Assembly (NCBI GenBank): GCA_016789785.1
Contig: JAEUQE010000003.1
Span: forward strand, 36,303 to 100,302
Reading direction: 5' to 3'
Source of the DNA: Bryobacterales bacterium
GTDB taxonomy: Bacteria; Acidobacteriota; Terriglobia; Bryobacterales; Bryobacteraceae
Length of the DNA stretch: 64,000 nt
Translations under genes and position numbers: made by a program
Notes under the pieces: generated by a model
The model's database searches: none
What the model was told of the DNA's origin: nothing
What the model saw: only the letters and a program-made list of their open reading frames with translations
Shown: in pieces, positions 9,595 to 17,342 of the stretch
How positions within the stretch are numbered: position 1 is the first letter of the stretch
Layout of the letters: every line of letters begins with the position of its first letter

Positions 9595-10203
9595 ATGTAC
9601 ATCCCACGCCATTTCCGCGAAGAGGAAACCGCCACGCTCTGGGACTTCATGGAGCAGAACAGCTTTGGTCTGCTGGTCACCAGCCGTGACGGCGGGCCTT
9701 TCGCATCGCATGTGCCCTTGCTGCTCGATCGCACGCGAGGCCCTTACGGAACGCTGAGCGCCCATGTCGCAAGGGCGAATCCACACGCCGATGACGCGCT
9801 GGCGCAAGCATCCATGCTCGCTGTGTTTCACGGTCCGCACGCTTACATATCGCCCGCCTGGTATGCCGAGCCGCGCAATGTGCCTACCTGGAACTACGTC
9901 GCGGTTCATGCCTACGGGAAGCCGCGCGTGATCAGCGATCCCGGGCAAGCCATGGCCCTGCTGGAGCGCATGATCGCTGCGTACGACCGCCAGTGGCGCC
10001 TTCCGCCCGGCGCCGAGTGGGCCGCGAAGATGCTCAACGGCATCGTTGCCTTCGAGATTGAGATCGAGAAGCTGGAAGGCAAGTTCAAGCTCAATCAGAA
10101 TCGTACTGCCGCGGATCGCAAGGGCGTCATCGAAGCGCTGTCGCAATCCACAGACCATGCGGCGGCGGCCATCGCCAACATCATGCACGCGCACGAAGTT
10201 TAG
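9595..10203 (+). CDS. PaiB-type FMN-binding split-barrel protein
   Basis: 202 residues from the ATG at 9595, almost abutting the gene before. Family signatures are present in order: MYIPRHF at the start, FGLLVTSRDGGPFASHVPLL (strand pair contacting the flavin), LSAHVARANPH, VFHGPHAYISPAWYAEP, then VPTWNYVAVHAYG. The C-terminal GKFKLNQNR motif is characteristic of PaiB. Members bind FMN through a split-barrel fold. Bacillus PaiB was described as a negative regulator of sporulation and degradative enzymes, but most homologues are uncharacterised, so the regulator label should be treated cautiously. Length is normal for the family. Confidence 0.92.
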   Translation: MYIPRHFREEETATLWDFMEQNSFGLLVTSRDGGPFASHVPLLLDRTRGPYGTLSAHVARANPHADDALAQASMLAVFHGPHAYISPAWYAEPRNVPTWNYVAVHAYGKPRVISDPGQAMALLERMIAAYDRQWRLPPGAEWAAKMLNGIVAFEIEIEKLEGKFKLNQNRTAADRKGVIEALSQSTDHAAAAIANIMHAHEV

Positions 10204-10431
10204 GATGGCGTTTCAAAGCGGCTGGCGGGCGCTTCGCGCTCCGGGTTCGATGATGCGCATTCCTGGCGGTTCGCTCCTAACCTCGCAGTGCGCGTGAGAC
10301 CCCCAGGCAACTGCAGATCCATCGGGCTCTCCACGATCAGGCGCCCGGCGGCGTTGCGTGTGTGTCCCGATGGACTCCCGGAAATGTCAAACTGCGACTG
10401 CCACCCCGGCAGAGCTGGGGGCCTCCCTTGG

Positions 10432-10451
10432 TAGGCTAGCCTCGCCACCGT
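10432..10451. repeat. Solo end of the dispersed palindromic element
   Basis: AGGCTAGCCTCGCCACCGT resembles the right end of the full-length copies (AGGCTAAAGCCTAGCGCCACCGT), including the small AGGCT/AGCCT palindrome. It stands alone in the gap between the convergent PaiB and DinB genes. Confidence 0.5.
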
Positions 10452-10469
10452 TGCAACTCGTCCGCAGTC

Positions 10470-10497
10470 CTGGTGTCGGCTTGAGCGCCGACACCAG
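10470..10497. terminator. Perfect 11-bp hairpin between convergent genes
   Basis: CTGGTGTCGGC (10470-10480) and GCCGACACCAG (10487-10497) form a perfect stem with a 6-nt loop. It lies between the convergent PaiB and DinB genes and could end transcription from either side, although neither flank has a T tract. The surrounding 10204-10698 has no gene I can support. Confidence 0.45.
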
Positions 10498-10525
10498 AGC
10501 AAAGGAAACGGAATCGGTTCCGGCT

Positions 10526-10690
10526 ACGGTAACGCAGACTTCAGTCTGCCGCCTCGACACTCATGTCGAGGCCCGTGCTCGGGGCTGGCGAATCGCCCCT
10601 TTTCGCCCGGCCCGCCAACCCCGCCTTCGCCGTGTGTTTTCGTTCACCTCGCCCTGCACCGAGACGAGCTTAGTCTCGGCGTATCGGCTT
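10526..10690 (+). repeat. Dispersed palindromic intergenic element, copy A
   Basis: Starts ACGGTAACGCAGACTTCAGT, containing the palindrome GCAGACTTCAGTCTGC, then a second palindrome around CCTCGACA/TGTCGAGG. Later it has TCACCTCGCCCTGCACCGAG, as in copies B, C and D. The right end here is degenerate. Confidence 0.8.
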
Positions 10691-10698
10691 GAGAGCCT

Positions 10699-11256
10699 TC
10701 ATGCTCGCGCGCTGGGCTCGAAGGCCCACGTAGGCGGCACGATCCCTTTCACTCGCAGATACACGATCACCTGACCTCGATGGTGCGCCGTGTGCGTGTA
10801 CGCCCGCATGAACAGGTCCGAGCCATTGTGAGGCTTGGCGCGCGAAGAGAACTTCAAATCCGTCCGCAGCAGATCCTTCTCGGTCAGTTGTGAGAGCACC
10901 GCATCCACATAGTCGAACGTAGCGGCAATCCAGGCACGCACCGTAGCCTTATCTGTCGTGGTGGGCGCCACTGGTGGCTCCTTCACGCCGAACGAAGTCA
11001 TGTACGCAACGTTCGCGCGGCCCAGATGAACAAGCTGCTCGCCGAAGGTACGCTGCGCGGGCACCGGCTTCGAATCGAAACCGTCGGCAGGCATCGCGTC
11101 CACGACCGCGAGCGTATACTCCTTCTCCACGCGCCAATGCGACAGGAACATGTCCCGCCATTGTCTGGCGAAACCATCTTTCCACTCCTGTGCGTGCGCG
11201 GCGCCTGCGCCCGCCGCGGCGATTCCGATGTTGCGAAGTGCTTTGCGTCGATCCAT
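10699..11256 (-). CDS. Tat-exported DinB-family protein
   Basis: 185 residues from the ATG at 11256, chosen because it opens a twin-arginine-like signal (MDRRKALRNIGIAAAGAGAA); the frame is open for 17 codons more. The mature part is a DinB four-helix bundle with metal-binding histidines at the expected places: HWRVEKEY (first helix), QLVHLGRANVAYM (second) and YTHTAHHRGQVIVYL (fourth). DinB/YfiT proteins bind divalent metal and many are thiol-dependent transferases, but most have no known reaction. It is the last gene of the long minus-strand operon, 60 bp after the sialidase-like gene. Confidence 0.85.
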   Translation of the reverse strand: MDRRKALRNIGIAAAGAGAAHAQEWKDGFARQWRDMFLSHWRVEKEYTLAVVDAMPADGFDSKPVPAQRTFGEQLVHLGRANVAYMTSFGVKEPPVAPTTTDKATVRAWIAATFDYVDAVLSQLTEKDLLRTDLKFSSRAKPHNGSDLFMRAYTHTAHHRGQVIVYLRVKGIVPPTWAFEPSARA

Positions 11257-11316
11257 TCCGTGCAGTGTACACCCGTCGCGGGCCCGCCGTTGCTCAGGCA
11301 GTGCCACCCGATCCCC

Positions 11317-13044
11317 TCATGGCCGGAACCGGTAGGCGCGCAGGAGCGGATGGCGACGGCCCTCAACCCCTCCTGTATAGTCCACGGCAACCACGGAACC
11401 GTCCGGCAGTTCATCCCACGAACTGTAGCCACTGTCACCAGCGACGAACGAGGCGTTTGGTTCCAGCACCACAATCCGGTCTCGCCGGAACTGATCGGGA
11501 AACCCTTGCTTCGCTGTCCAGTTCCACTCCACCGAGTGGTCACGCCGGTTCCGGATGCTGGCCCGGAAGGAACGCCACTGCGAGATGCCGGCGTTCGCCT
11601 CATACGTGATGCCACGCAGAGGCCGCCGCGTATTCTGATCGTTGTTCGCTGTTCCCGCTACTGCGGTGCTCCTCCGGCCCGAGCGGTTGCCGAACCGCAC
11701 TTCACGCGTGAAGACGCCGTTCACTGCCACATCCAACCGCTGCTCGCCATCACACCATAGCCGCAAGCGGCCCTGTTGGTTGACAATGCGATACCGTCGC
11801 CACTTCGATGCATCCAGGTTGACACCATCCGAAGGACGGTCCGCAAGCTCGATTCGATTGGGCAGGAAGCGGATCCATGCCCCCGCGCAGACGTTGCATG
11901 CATTCGCGGCGGCCTCGGGTACTCGCAACTCGAACTCCAATTCGAGCGACGAATCGTCGTCTTCCATCGGATAAAGCAGGAACTGCGCGGCCTGCTCTCT
12001 GCCCTCGCCGGTCTTGAGTTCCATCGCACCATTGCGCAGGCTGCATACCGCTTCGGTCCACAGGAACGACTGTGGTTGATACGGCAGCTTCTCGTCCGCG
12101 TTCCAGGCCAGCGCACAGGTGGCAGGAGTACCGCCGCTCGCATTGCGGAAGGTCGCGAACAACCGTCCGTCACGGAGTTTCCGCACATAGATCCGATGCC
12201 CGTAGAATGGCGCCAGCACGGGCTTCTGCCACGTGCGTCCGAGATCGCCGCTCATCACGAAGCGGCTCGGTTGGGCCAGCGCCGAGCCCGCATCGCCGAT
12301 CCGCGTTGCCGCCAACACCTTCCCGGGTGCGTACTCCACCAATCCAACTTCGCAGTCGCCGACCAGCGGGTCATCGGTAATGGCTACCGTGCGATCCCAA
12401 GTTCGGCCACGATTGGAGCTGAACACGGCAGTCGACCGGTAGTAGTTCGGCCCCCATGGCATGCTCGGATACTTCTTGGCCGTCGTGGCTGCGGAGTCGG
12501 TCCGGGTGTACACCAAGTCGCCATTCGACAACTCGACGATGTAGCCGGGCTCCCCGCCCACATCATCGATCTTGCGCGGGCCGTCCCAGGTGCGGCCTCC
12601 ATCCTTACTCAGCATCAGCCAGTTCGACATGCCACGCGGCGGCTTCTGCCATTGCGAGAGCATCGGCCAGTCATACTTCGCCGTCTTCTCGCCGCGATCA
12701 ATGATCAATGCCAGCGTCCCATCCGCCAGACGGTTCAGTTGCGGCGCGACCCAACATGCGCGATCGGGCTCCCAGCCGAGTTTCGTGATGAGCTTGTGAT
12801 CCGTCCAGCTTCGGCCTCCATCCTTCGAGCGGCAACACCACACTTCCACATAGCTGGCAATGTGTTCATCGGACCGCCGGTAGGTGCAGACAATCTCGTT
12901 GCCGCTCACCGCCACTCCAGCCGAGTGCATGTACCAATCCTCTTCGGCCCTTATGGTGACTCGCGCGGACTCCGGAAGTACGCGGCTGCGTGGAGCGGCA
13001 TACGCGGCGCCCGCGATCAAACTCAATGCAGTTCGGCGATTCAT
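11317..13044 (-). CDS. Exported sialidase-like (BNR/Asp-box) protein
   Basis: 575 residues with a Tat-like signal (MNRRTALSLIAGAAYA). Residues about 28-330 form a six-bladed sialidase-type propeller with Asp-boxes SKDGGRSW (73-80), SKDGGRTW (146-153), SSNRGRTW and SGDLGRTW. A beta-rich insert (about 340-470: LELEFELRVPEAAANACNV and WRRYRIVNQQGRLRLWCDG) looks like a laminin-G/concanavalin-like carbohydrate module. The chain ends with another blade (SSWDELPDGSVVAVDYTGG). The arginine triad of true neuraminidases cannot be assigned confidently, so 'sialidase-like' is a fold call. Its start overlaps the RraA stop by 4 bp (ATGA), which suggests translational coupling. Confidence 0.85.
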   Translation of the reverse strand: MNRRTALSLIAGAAYAAPRSRVLPESARVTIRAEEDWYMHSAGVAVSGNEIVCTYRRSDEHIASYVEVWCCRSKDGGRSWTDHKLITKLGWEPDRACWVAPQLNRLADGTLALIIDRGEKTAKYDWPMLSQWQKPPRGMSNWLMLSKDGGRTWDGPRKIDDVGGEPGYIVELSNGDLVYTRTDSAATTAKKYPSMPWGPNYYRSTAVFSSNRGRTWDRTVAITDDPLVGDCEVGLVEYAPGKVLAATRIGDAGSALAQPSRFVMSGDLGRTWQKPVLAPFYGHRIYVRKLRDGRLFATFRNASGGTPATCALAWNADEKLPYQPQSFLWTEAVCSLRNGAMELKTGEGREQAAQFLLYPMEDDDSSLELEFELRVPEAAANACNVCAGAWIRFLPNRIELADRPSDGVNLDASKWRRYRIVNQQGRLRLWCDGEQRLDVAVNGVFTREVRFGNRSGRRSTAVAGTANNDQNTRRPLRGITYEANAGISQWRSFRASIRNRRDHSVEWNWTAKQGFPDQFRRDRIVVLEPNASFVAGDSGYSSWDELPDGSVVAVDYTGGVEGRRHPLLRAYRFRP

Positions 13045-13691
13045 TTCGTTGGTTCTCCTTGCGCCAGCAGGCGCGCGATGTGTTCGGCCGTGGCCCCGGG
13101 TTTCCGGCAGTAGTCCAGCACTGGATCGATGCGTTTGCTTACCGCACCAAGCGCCGCAGGCAGATCCTGCAGCCAGGCTCGCGGAAACACTATCGCTCCC
13201 TCTTCATCGGCGACAAGCCAGTCACCCTGCGAAACGCGCATGCCGCCCACCGTCACCGGCTCTCCCCAACTCACGACGTGCGGATCGCCATGCCGCAAGG
13301 TCACTCCCGCGGCAAATACGCTCAACGTCCCCAGTGACGCGGGATCGCGAATGTATCCGTTGGTGATGTATCCGATGCATCCGAGTGCTCGCAGCACGTG
13401 GGCGGTGAGGCGGCCGCACGCTGCTCCCGAACCCGGCATCGGGTTGCGATCGAAAGCGACCACCACCTTCGGCCCAGGCGAACTCTCCAGGTACTTCCAC
13501 CACTCGACGTTGGCCTGCCGCTGGCCACCGCTCGCGGTGGAGATCGTGACGGGCACGGCGATCCCTTCCACGCGACGGCCCGTGACTCCAAACACCGGCA
13601 TCGAGACGCCTTCTTCCCTGGGCCGCCGCCCGAGTCTGGCGACTGCGCTTTCGATCTCGCCCAAGCGGAACCGGTGGAGACTACCGCGCAT
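13041..13691 (-). CDS. RraA-family aldolase/decarboxylase-like protein (first of two)
   Basis: 216 residues from the ATG at 13691 (MRGSLHRFRLGEIESAVARLG); an upstream in-frame ATG at 13787 would lie deep inside the FAD gene. The RraA/DlpA fold is marked by AFDRNPMPGSGAACGRLTAH, then LGCIGYITNGYIRD, then FAAGVTLRHGDPHVVSWGEP and VSQGDWLVADEEGAIVFP. The RD pair (TNGYIRD), essential in HMG/CHA aldolases of this family, is kept, but the usual TDG reads TNG. E. coli RraA itself is an RNase E inhibitor; family members of this operon type are more likely pyruvate aldolases or oxaloacetate decarboxylases. It overlaps both neighbours (11 bp and 4 bp). Confidence 0.85.
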   Translation of the reverse strand: MRGSLHRFRLGEIESAVARLGRRPREEGVSMPVFGVTGRRVEGIAVPVTISTASGGQRQANVEWWKYLESSPGPKVVVAFDRNPMPGSGAACGRLTAHVLRALGCIGYITNGYIRDPASLGTLSVFAAGVTLRHGDPHVVSWGEPVTVGGMRVSQGDWLVADEEGAIVFPRAWLQDLPAALGAVSKRIDPVLDYCRKPGATAEHIARLLAQGEPTK

Positions 13692-15210
13692 GGTAGTGGG
13701 CGTCGCCGCGCTCGATGTCAAGGTTGTCAGGCCAGGCACGCTCGATGCCTTCACGATCCAGGAGCGCCTGGAAGTCCGCATATTCATTCAACACCGCCTG
13801 TGGTTCGGTCTCCCGTTGATGGCAGTAGACGGCCAGCAAACCAGCCGCCTCGCCGATGTTCCATTCCACCGGATGAAGCCGGTAGCAGCCGTTGGTGATG
13901 TGAGTGGTTCCGATGTTCTTCGCCGCGGGAAGCAGGTTGCGGCATCGCACCGGGATCATGGAACCCAGAGGTATCCGGAATGGAGGCGCGGGCACATCCA
14001 CGTAGTTGTCACCGCCTGTCGAGGGATGCAGGTCGATGCGGTAGTAGCCGATTCCAACGGAGTCAGCAAACGGCTCCGCGAGCGCGTCAACCGTGATGGT
14101 CCGGTGCGCCCGGATCCGCCGCGACTCGCGAATGTAAGGAGCCTTGGCGAACCCGTCGCTTGTCCCGAGTGCCTCGCCTGCCAGCTTGAGGCCTGGCCAT
14201 CCACAACCTCCATCCGGCCGGGGCGCGTCGTTCTGCAGCCAGTAGAACAGGCAAAGACTCATCTCCCGCGCTTCCGCCAGGTACCGCAACCGCTCCTCGT
14301 CTGATGCCGTGAGTAAGTCGCCATCCAGATAGTCGATGAGGGGCCAGTTCACCAGGCAGATGTCGCTTGCGTAGGCGCCTGGCTCGAACTGCGACCGGTC
14401 GATCAACCGCCGGTACGACCACAGCCCCGAGAATGCCTTCGGTGCTTCGCCATGCGGGTCGAAGCGATAGTGATTGGGCTGCATGGTGCGCGGATTCGGC
14501 GTGGTCCATGAGAACAGCGGACCTGGCCAGGGTGGCGTGAGCTTGGGAACGTAGTCGCGCCAGTAGGAGTAGCGCTCGGGCTTTGGGATTCTGTGGTCGG
14601 CGCCGGCGTGATGCTCCATGGCGAAGCACCAGGAGAACGCTTGATTGTTGCCCGGCGCGCCTTCCTCGTCTCCGCTCACAAACTCGCAGCCGGCCATCGG
14701 CAATAGATCTCCCAACTCCGTGGCGTCGATGACCCAGCGAGCGTTGATGGTCAACAGCCCGCCGCCACTCCGGAAGCTGACGGCGCGGATGGCGTCGGAA
14801 TGCGTGTCCACGGACACCGGCACTGTGTCCGTGAGCACTCTCAGGTTGGGATAAGGCCGCAACAGCTCTTGAAGGACTTGATGCGAGACGCGCGGTTCGT
14901 GGCAGAGCGGGGACACCCATCCGTTGCCTGGATTCAAGCGCGGGTTGTCGCGCGCCTCTGCGCGGAGAGGCGTTCGTTGCCGGTAGTGACTGCGAATGCT
15001 GTCGCGCAACTTGCGGTAGGATCTCGTGCAGCCGAACTCCTCGATCCAGCCGTGCTCATCCGGCGGCACGCCCTGAGAAGTGAATTGTCCACCAATCCAA
15101 TCAGTCTCTTCGGTGAGAATCACCTTGAGACCCAACCGTGCGGCAGCCCAGGCAGCGGCACAACCGCCCGTCCCTCCGCCAACGATCAGGACGTCCGTGC
15201 GGGTTTCCAT
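13681..15210 (-). CDS. FAD-dependent oxidoreductase
   Basis: 509 residues. The N-terminal Rossmann dinucleotide fold is clear: VLIVGGGTGGCAAAWAAARL (8-27) with the acidic residue at the end of strand 2 (ILTEET). IDATELGDLLPMAGCEF supplies the second FAD-contact motif, and the C-terminal LPAAKNIGTTHITNGCYRLH followed by VEWNIGEAAGLLA closes the FAD domain. The layout fits the FAD_oxidored family, common in saccharolytic bacteria and usually of unknown substrate. It lies between the two RraA genes and overlaps both (25 bp upstream, 11 bp downstream). Oxidation of a sugar acid or polyol before aldol cleavage is a reasonable inference only. Confidence 0.88.
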   Translation of the reverse strand: METRTDVLIVGGGTGGCAAAWAAARLGLKVILTEETDWIGGQFTSQGVPPDEHGWIEEFGCTRSYRKLRDSIRSHYRQRTPLRAEARDNPRLNPGNGWVSPLCHEPRVSHQVLQELLRPYPNLRVLTDTVPVSVDTHSDAIRAVSFRSGGGLLTINARWVIDATELGDLLPMAGCEFVSGDEEGAPGNNQAFSWCFAMEHHAGADHRIPKPERYSYWRDYVPKLTPPWPGPLFSWTTPNPRTMQPNHYRFDPHGEAPKAFSGLWSYRRLIDRSQFEPGAYASDICLVNWPLIDYLDGDLLTASDEERLRYLAEAREMSLCLFYWLQNDAPRPDGGCGWPGLKLAGEALGTSDGFAKAPYIRESRRIRAHRTITVDALAEPFADSVGIGYYRIDLHPSTGGDNYVDVPAPPFRIPLGSMIPVRCRNLLPAAKNIGTTHITNGCYRLHPVEWNIGEAAGLLAVYCHQRETEPQAVLNEYADFQALLDREGIERAWPDNLDIERGDAHYHAR

Positions 15211-15893
15211 GGTCCGTGGTTCCTCAAGTTCTTCGTCACCGCTTCGACAAGTCCCGCGCGCGTGGCGGTACCGCTCTGCGCGTACGTGATCACCGGACGC
15301 TCCCGGCGCTCGATCTCCGCAATCGCAGCTTCCAGGTCACCGAGCGTCTCACGCGGCACAATCAGCACTCCATGCGAGTCCATCTGCAGCAGATCGCCTG
15401 GCCTGATCACCACACCAGTGATGTTGACTGGCTGGCCGAAGCTGGCCACGTGGATGTAGGCGTGCGACACACATCGGTAGCGATACAGGGCCTGAAAACC
15501 GATCGCCTTCATTTCCGCGGTGTCGCGGATTCCTCCGTCGGTCACCGTGCCCACGCAGCCGAGAGCCTGGTGGATGCTGGCGTTCACTTCGCCCCAGAAC
15601 GAACCAGGTGACGGCGAAGGATCAAGGTCGCGGACCACCGAGATCCGCGGGCCATGGATGCTCTCCAAATGCTGCCAGTAGTCGAACGACTCGAAGCGTC
15701 CGGCGCTGTCCGGTGATAGAGACGAGATCGCGCAGGTCGCTGCGAAACCCGCGACCGGCGGGGCATCGGGGTTCAGGCATTGAAGCCCTGGGGGAAGATA
15801 GCCCTCATTGCGAGGCCTGATCTCAAACAGCTCAATCGCGTTCGCAACGGTGGGCGTGCTGTAGCGTGTGAGGACAGATAAATCGTAGTTCAT
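15186..15893 (-). CDS. RraA-family aldolase/decarboxylase-like protein (second of two)
   Basis: 235 residues from the ATG at 15893 (MNYDLSVLTRYSTPTVANAI), which overlaps the symporter stop by 4 bp. Family signatures are fuller than in the other copy: VVRDLDPSPSPGSFWGEVNA, then LGCVGTVTDGGIRDTAEMKA with the canonical TDGxxRD, then YIHVASFGQPVNITGVVIRP and GDLLQMDSHGVLIVP. These residues place substrate and divalent metal in class II HMG/CHA-type pyruvate aldolases. Substrate unknown. The two RraA copies are clearly divergent, so they probably have separate substrates or form a hetero-oligomer rather than being a recent duplication. Confidence 0.88.
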   Translation of the reverse strand: MNYDLSVLTRYSTPTVANAIELFEIRPRNEGYLPPGLQCLNPDAPPVAGFAATCAISSLSPDSAGRFESFDYWQHLESIHGPRISVVRDLDPSPSPGSFWGEVNASIHQALGCVGTVTDGGIRDTAEMKAIGFQALYRYRCVSHAYIHVASFGQPVNITGVVIRPGDLLQMDSHGVLIVPRETLGDLEAAIAEIERRERPVITYAQSGTATRAGLVEAVTKNLRNHGPWKPARTS

Positions 15894-17332
15894 GGTCTCC
15901 AAACCAGATGCCCGATGGGCTTGTCTTCCGGACGCAGGCTGAGGACGTAACCTGCTCCGTATGCAACGGCGGCAGCGAACGCTCCGTGCCACATCCAAGA
16001 GATGGAAGTGAAGAGTGAAAGCAGGATCACTGATCCCGTTCCTGCAATCAGGCCAATGAATGCGCCTTGACCTGTGGCCCGATGAGTGGTCATGCCGAGG
16101 AGAAACACTCCTGTGACGCTGCCGCCAAAGAAGTTCTGTAGCTTTGTGGACGCGACCAGGATGTTGCCCAGGCGATCCACATACAAAGCGCTGAGTGTGC
16201 AAGCGACTCCGATTGCCACCGTGATCCAGCGCGCCGATGTGATCGAGGCCGGCTGGTTCCGCAACCTCGAATAGAAGTCCGTGGTGATGACGGTGGTGAG
16301 AGCGTTCAGCACACTGCTGACGGCGGACATGGCCGCGGCTGCAACGGCCGCCATCAGGATGCCCTTGATTCCGGGAGGCAGTTCTTCGAGGATGAACTTT
16401 GCAAACACGCGATCGGGCGGCGTGATCATGCCACCTTTGTCCGCATGCTGAGAGTAGAACACCCATAGCCCGGCGCCGATGAGAAAGTAGGCGAATCCCA
16501 CCGCGGTGGCCGTGAGCATGCTGGAGATCAGGGCGAGGCGGCTCTTGTTCACGTTTGCGGTGGTGAGCATCTTCTGAAGTTCCGCCTGATTCACGCCATA
16601 CTGGCTCATCAGCACGAACGTGCCTCCAATCACGCCTCCCAGCAAGGTGAACTCGCTGCTGAAGTCCATGGAGAAGTCCAGGAACGTGAGCTTTCCGCTC
16701 TCCGAGGCTATTTGCAGAACGCGGGCTGCACCTCCCGCGCGCCGGGCAATCACTGCCGCCGCGGTTCCGAGCCCTCCAAAGAGAATCAGCAACTGCAGCG
16801 TGTCCGTCCAGATGACCGCCTTCACGCCTCCCATCGCGGTGTAGAAGGTAGTGAACAGCCCCACCGCCATCACGACGGGCATCAAGGGCAGCCCTGTCAT
16901 TTGAACGAACAGTAGCGATGGCGCATAGATCGCAATTCCCAGAAACAGCGCCTTCAACAGAAAGAACTGGCCGCTTGCAAGTAGGCGTGTCTTCAGATCG
17001 AAGCGCGACTCGAGGTATTCGTAAATGCTGAATACCTGGAGCCGGTAGAAGAACGGGATCATGATCCAGCCGATGAGGAACAACGCGAAGGGCGCGCCGA
17101 GCCGGTACTGCAGAAATCGCAGATCGCTCTTGAATGCCTGACCGGGAGCTCCAAGGAACGATACCGCGCTCAGCACGGTCGCGATGCCTGAGAAGGCGGC
17201 GGCCCACCACGGAATGTTCTGATGCCCGAGAAAGAAGTCGTTGAGTGAGCGCTGTCCACGGAAGAAGAAAGCGCCCACGCAGATTACAGCAATCAGGTAA
17301 ACCGTGATGATCGCGATGTCGACGGAGCTCAT
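15890..17332 (-). CDS. Sodium:solute symporter (SSS family)
   Basis: 480 residues with about 13 predicted membrane helices. Typical SSS features are a short N-terminal helix before YLIAVICVGAFFF, then SLNDFFLGHQNIPWWAAAFS and GIATVLSAVSFLGAPGQAF, then FYRLQVFSIYEYLESRF, then FTTFYTAMGGVKAVIWTDTL. Na+-site-type serines occur in AAAMSAVSSVLNALTTVITT. It imports a small polar solute with sodium across the inner membrane. It lies 10 bp after the TonB receptor and just before aldolase and oxidoreductase genes, so the receptor and symporter probably pass the same nutrient inward in two steps. Confidence 0.93.
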   Translation of the reverse strand: MSSVDIAIITVYLIAVICVGAFFFRGQRSLNDFFLGHQNIPWWAAAFSGIATVLSAVSFLGAPGQAFKSDLRFLQYRLGAPFALFLIGWIMIPFFYRLQVFSIYEYLESRFDLKTRLLASGQFFLLKALFLGIAIYAPSLLFVQMTGLPLMPVVMAVGLFTTFYTAMGGVKAVIWTDTLQLLILFGGLGTAAAVIARRAGGAARVLQIASESGKLTFLDFSMDFSSEFTLLGGVIGGTFVLMSQYGVNQAELQKMLTTANVNKSRLALISSMLTATAVGFAYFLIGAGLWVFYSQHADKGGMITPPDRVFAKFILEELPPGIKGILMAAVAAAAMSAVSSVLNALTTVITTDFYSRLRNQPASITSARWITVAIGVACTLSALYVDRLGNILVASTKLQNFFGGSVTGVFLLGMTTHRATGQGAFIGLIAGTGSVILLSLFTSISWMWHGAFAAAVAYGAGYVLSLRPEDKPIGHLVWRP

Positions 17333-17342
17333 CAGAACCTGG

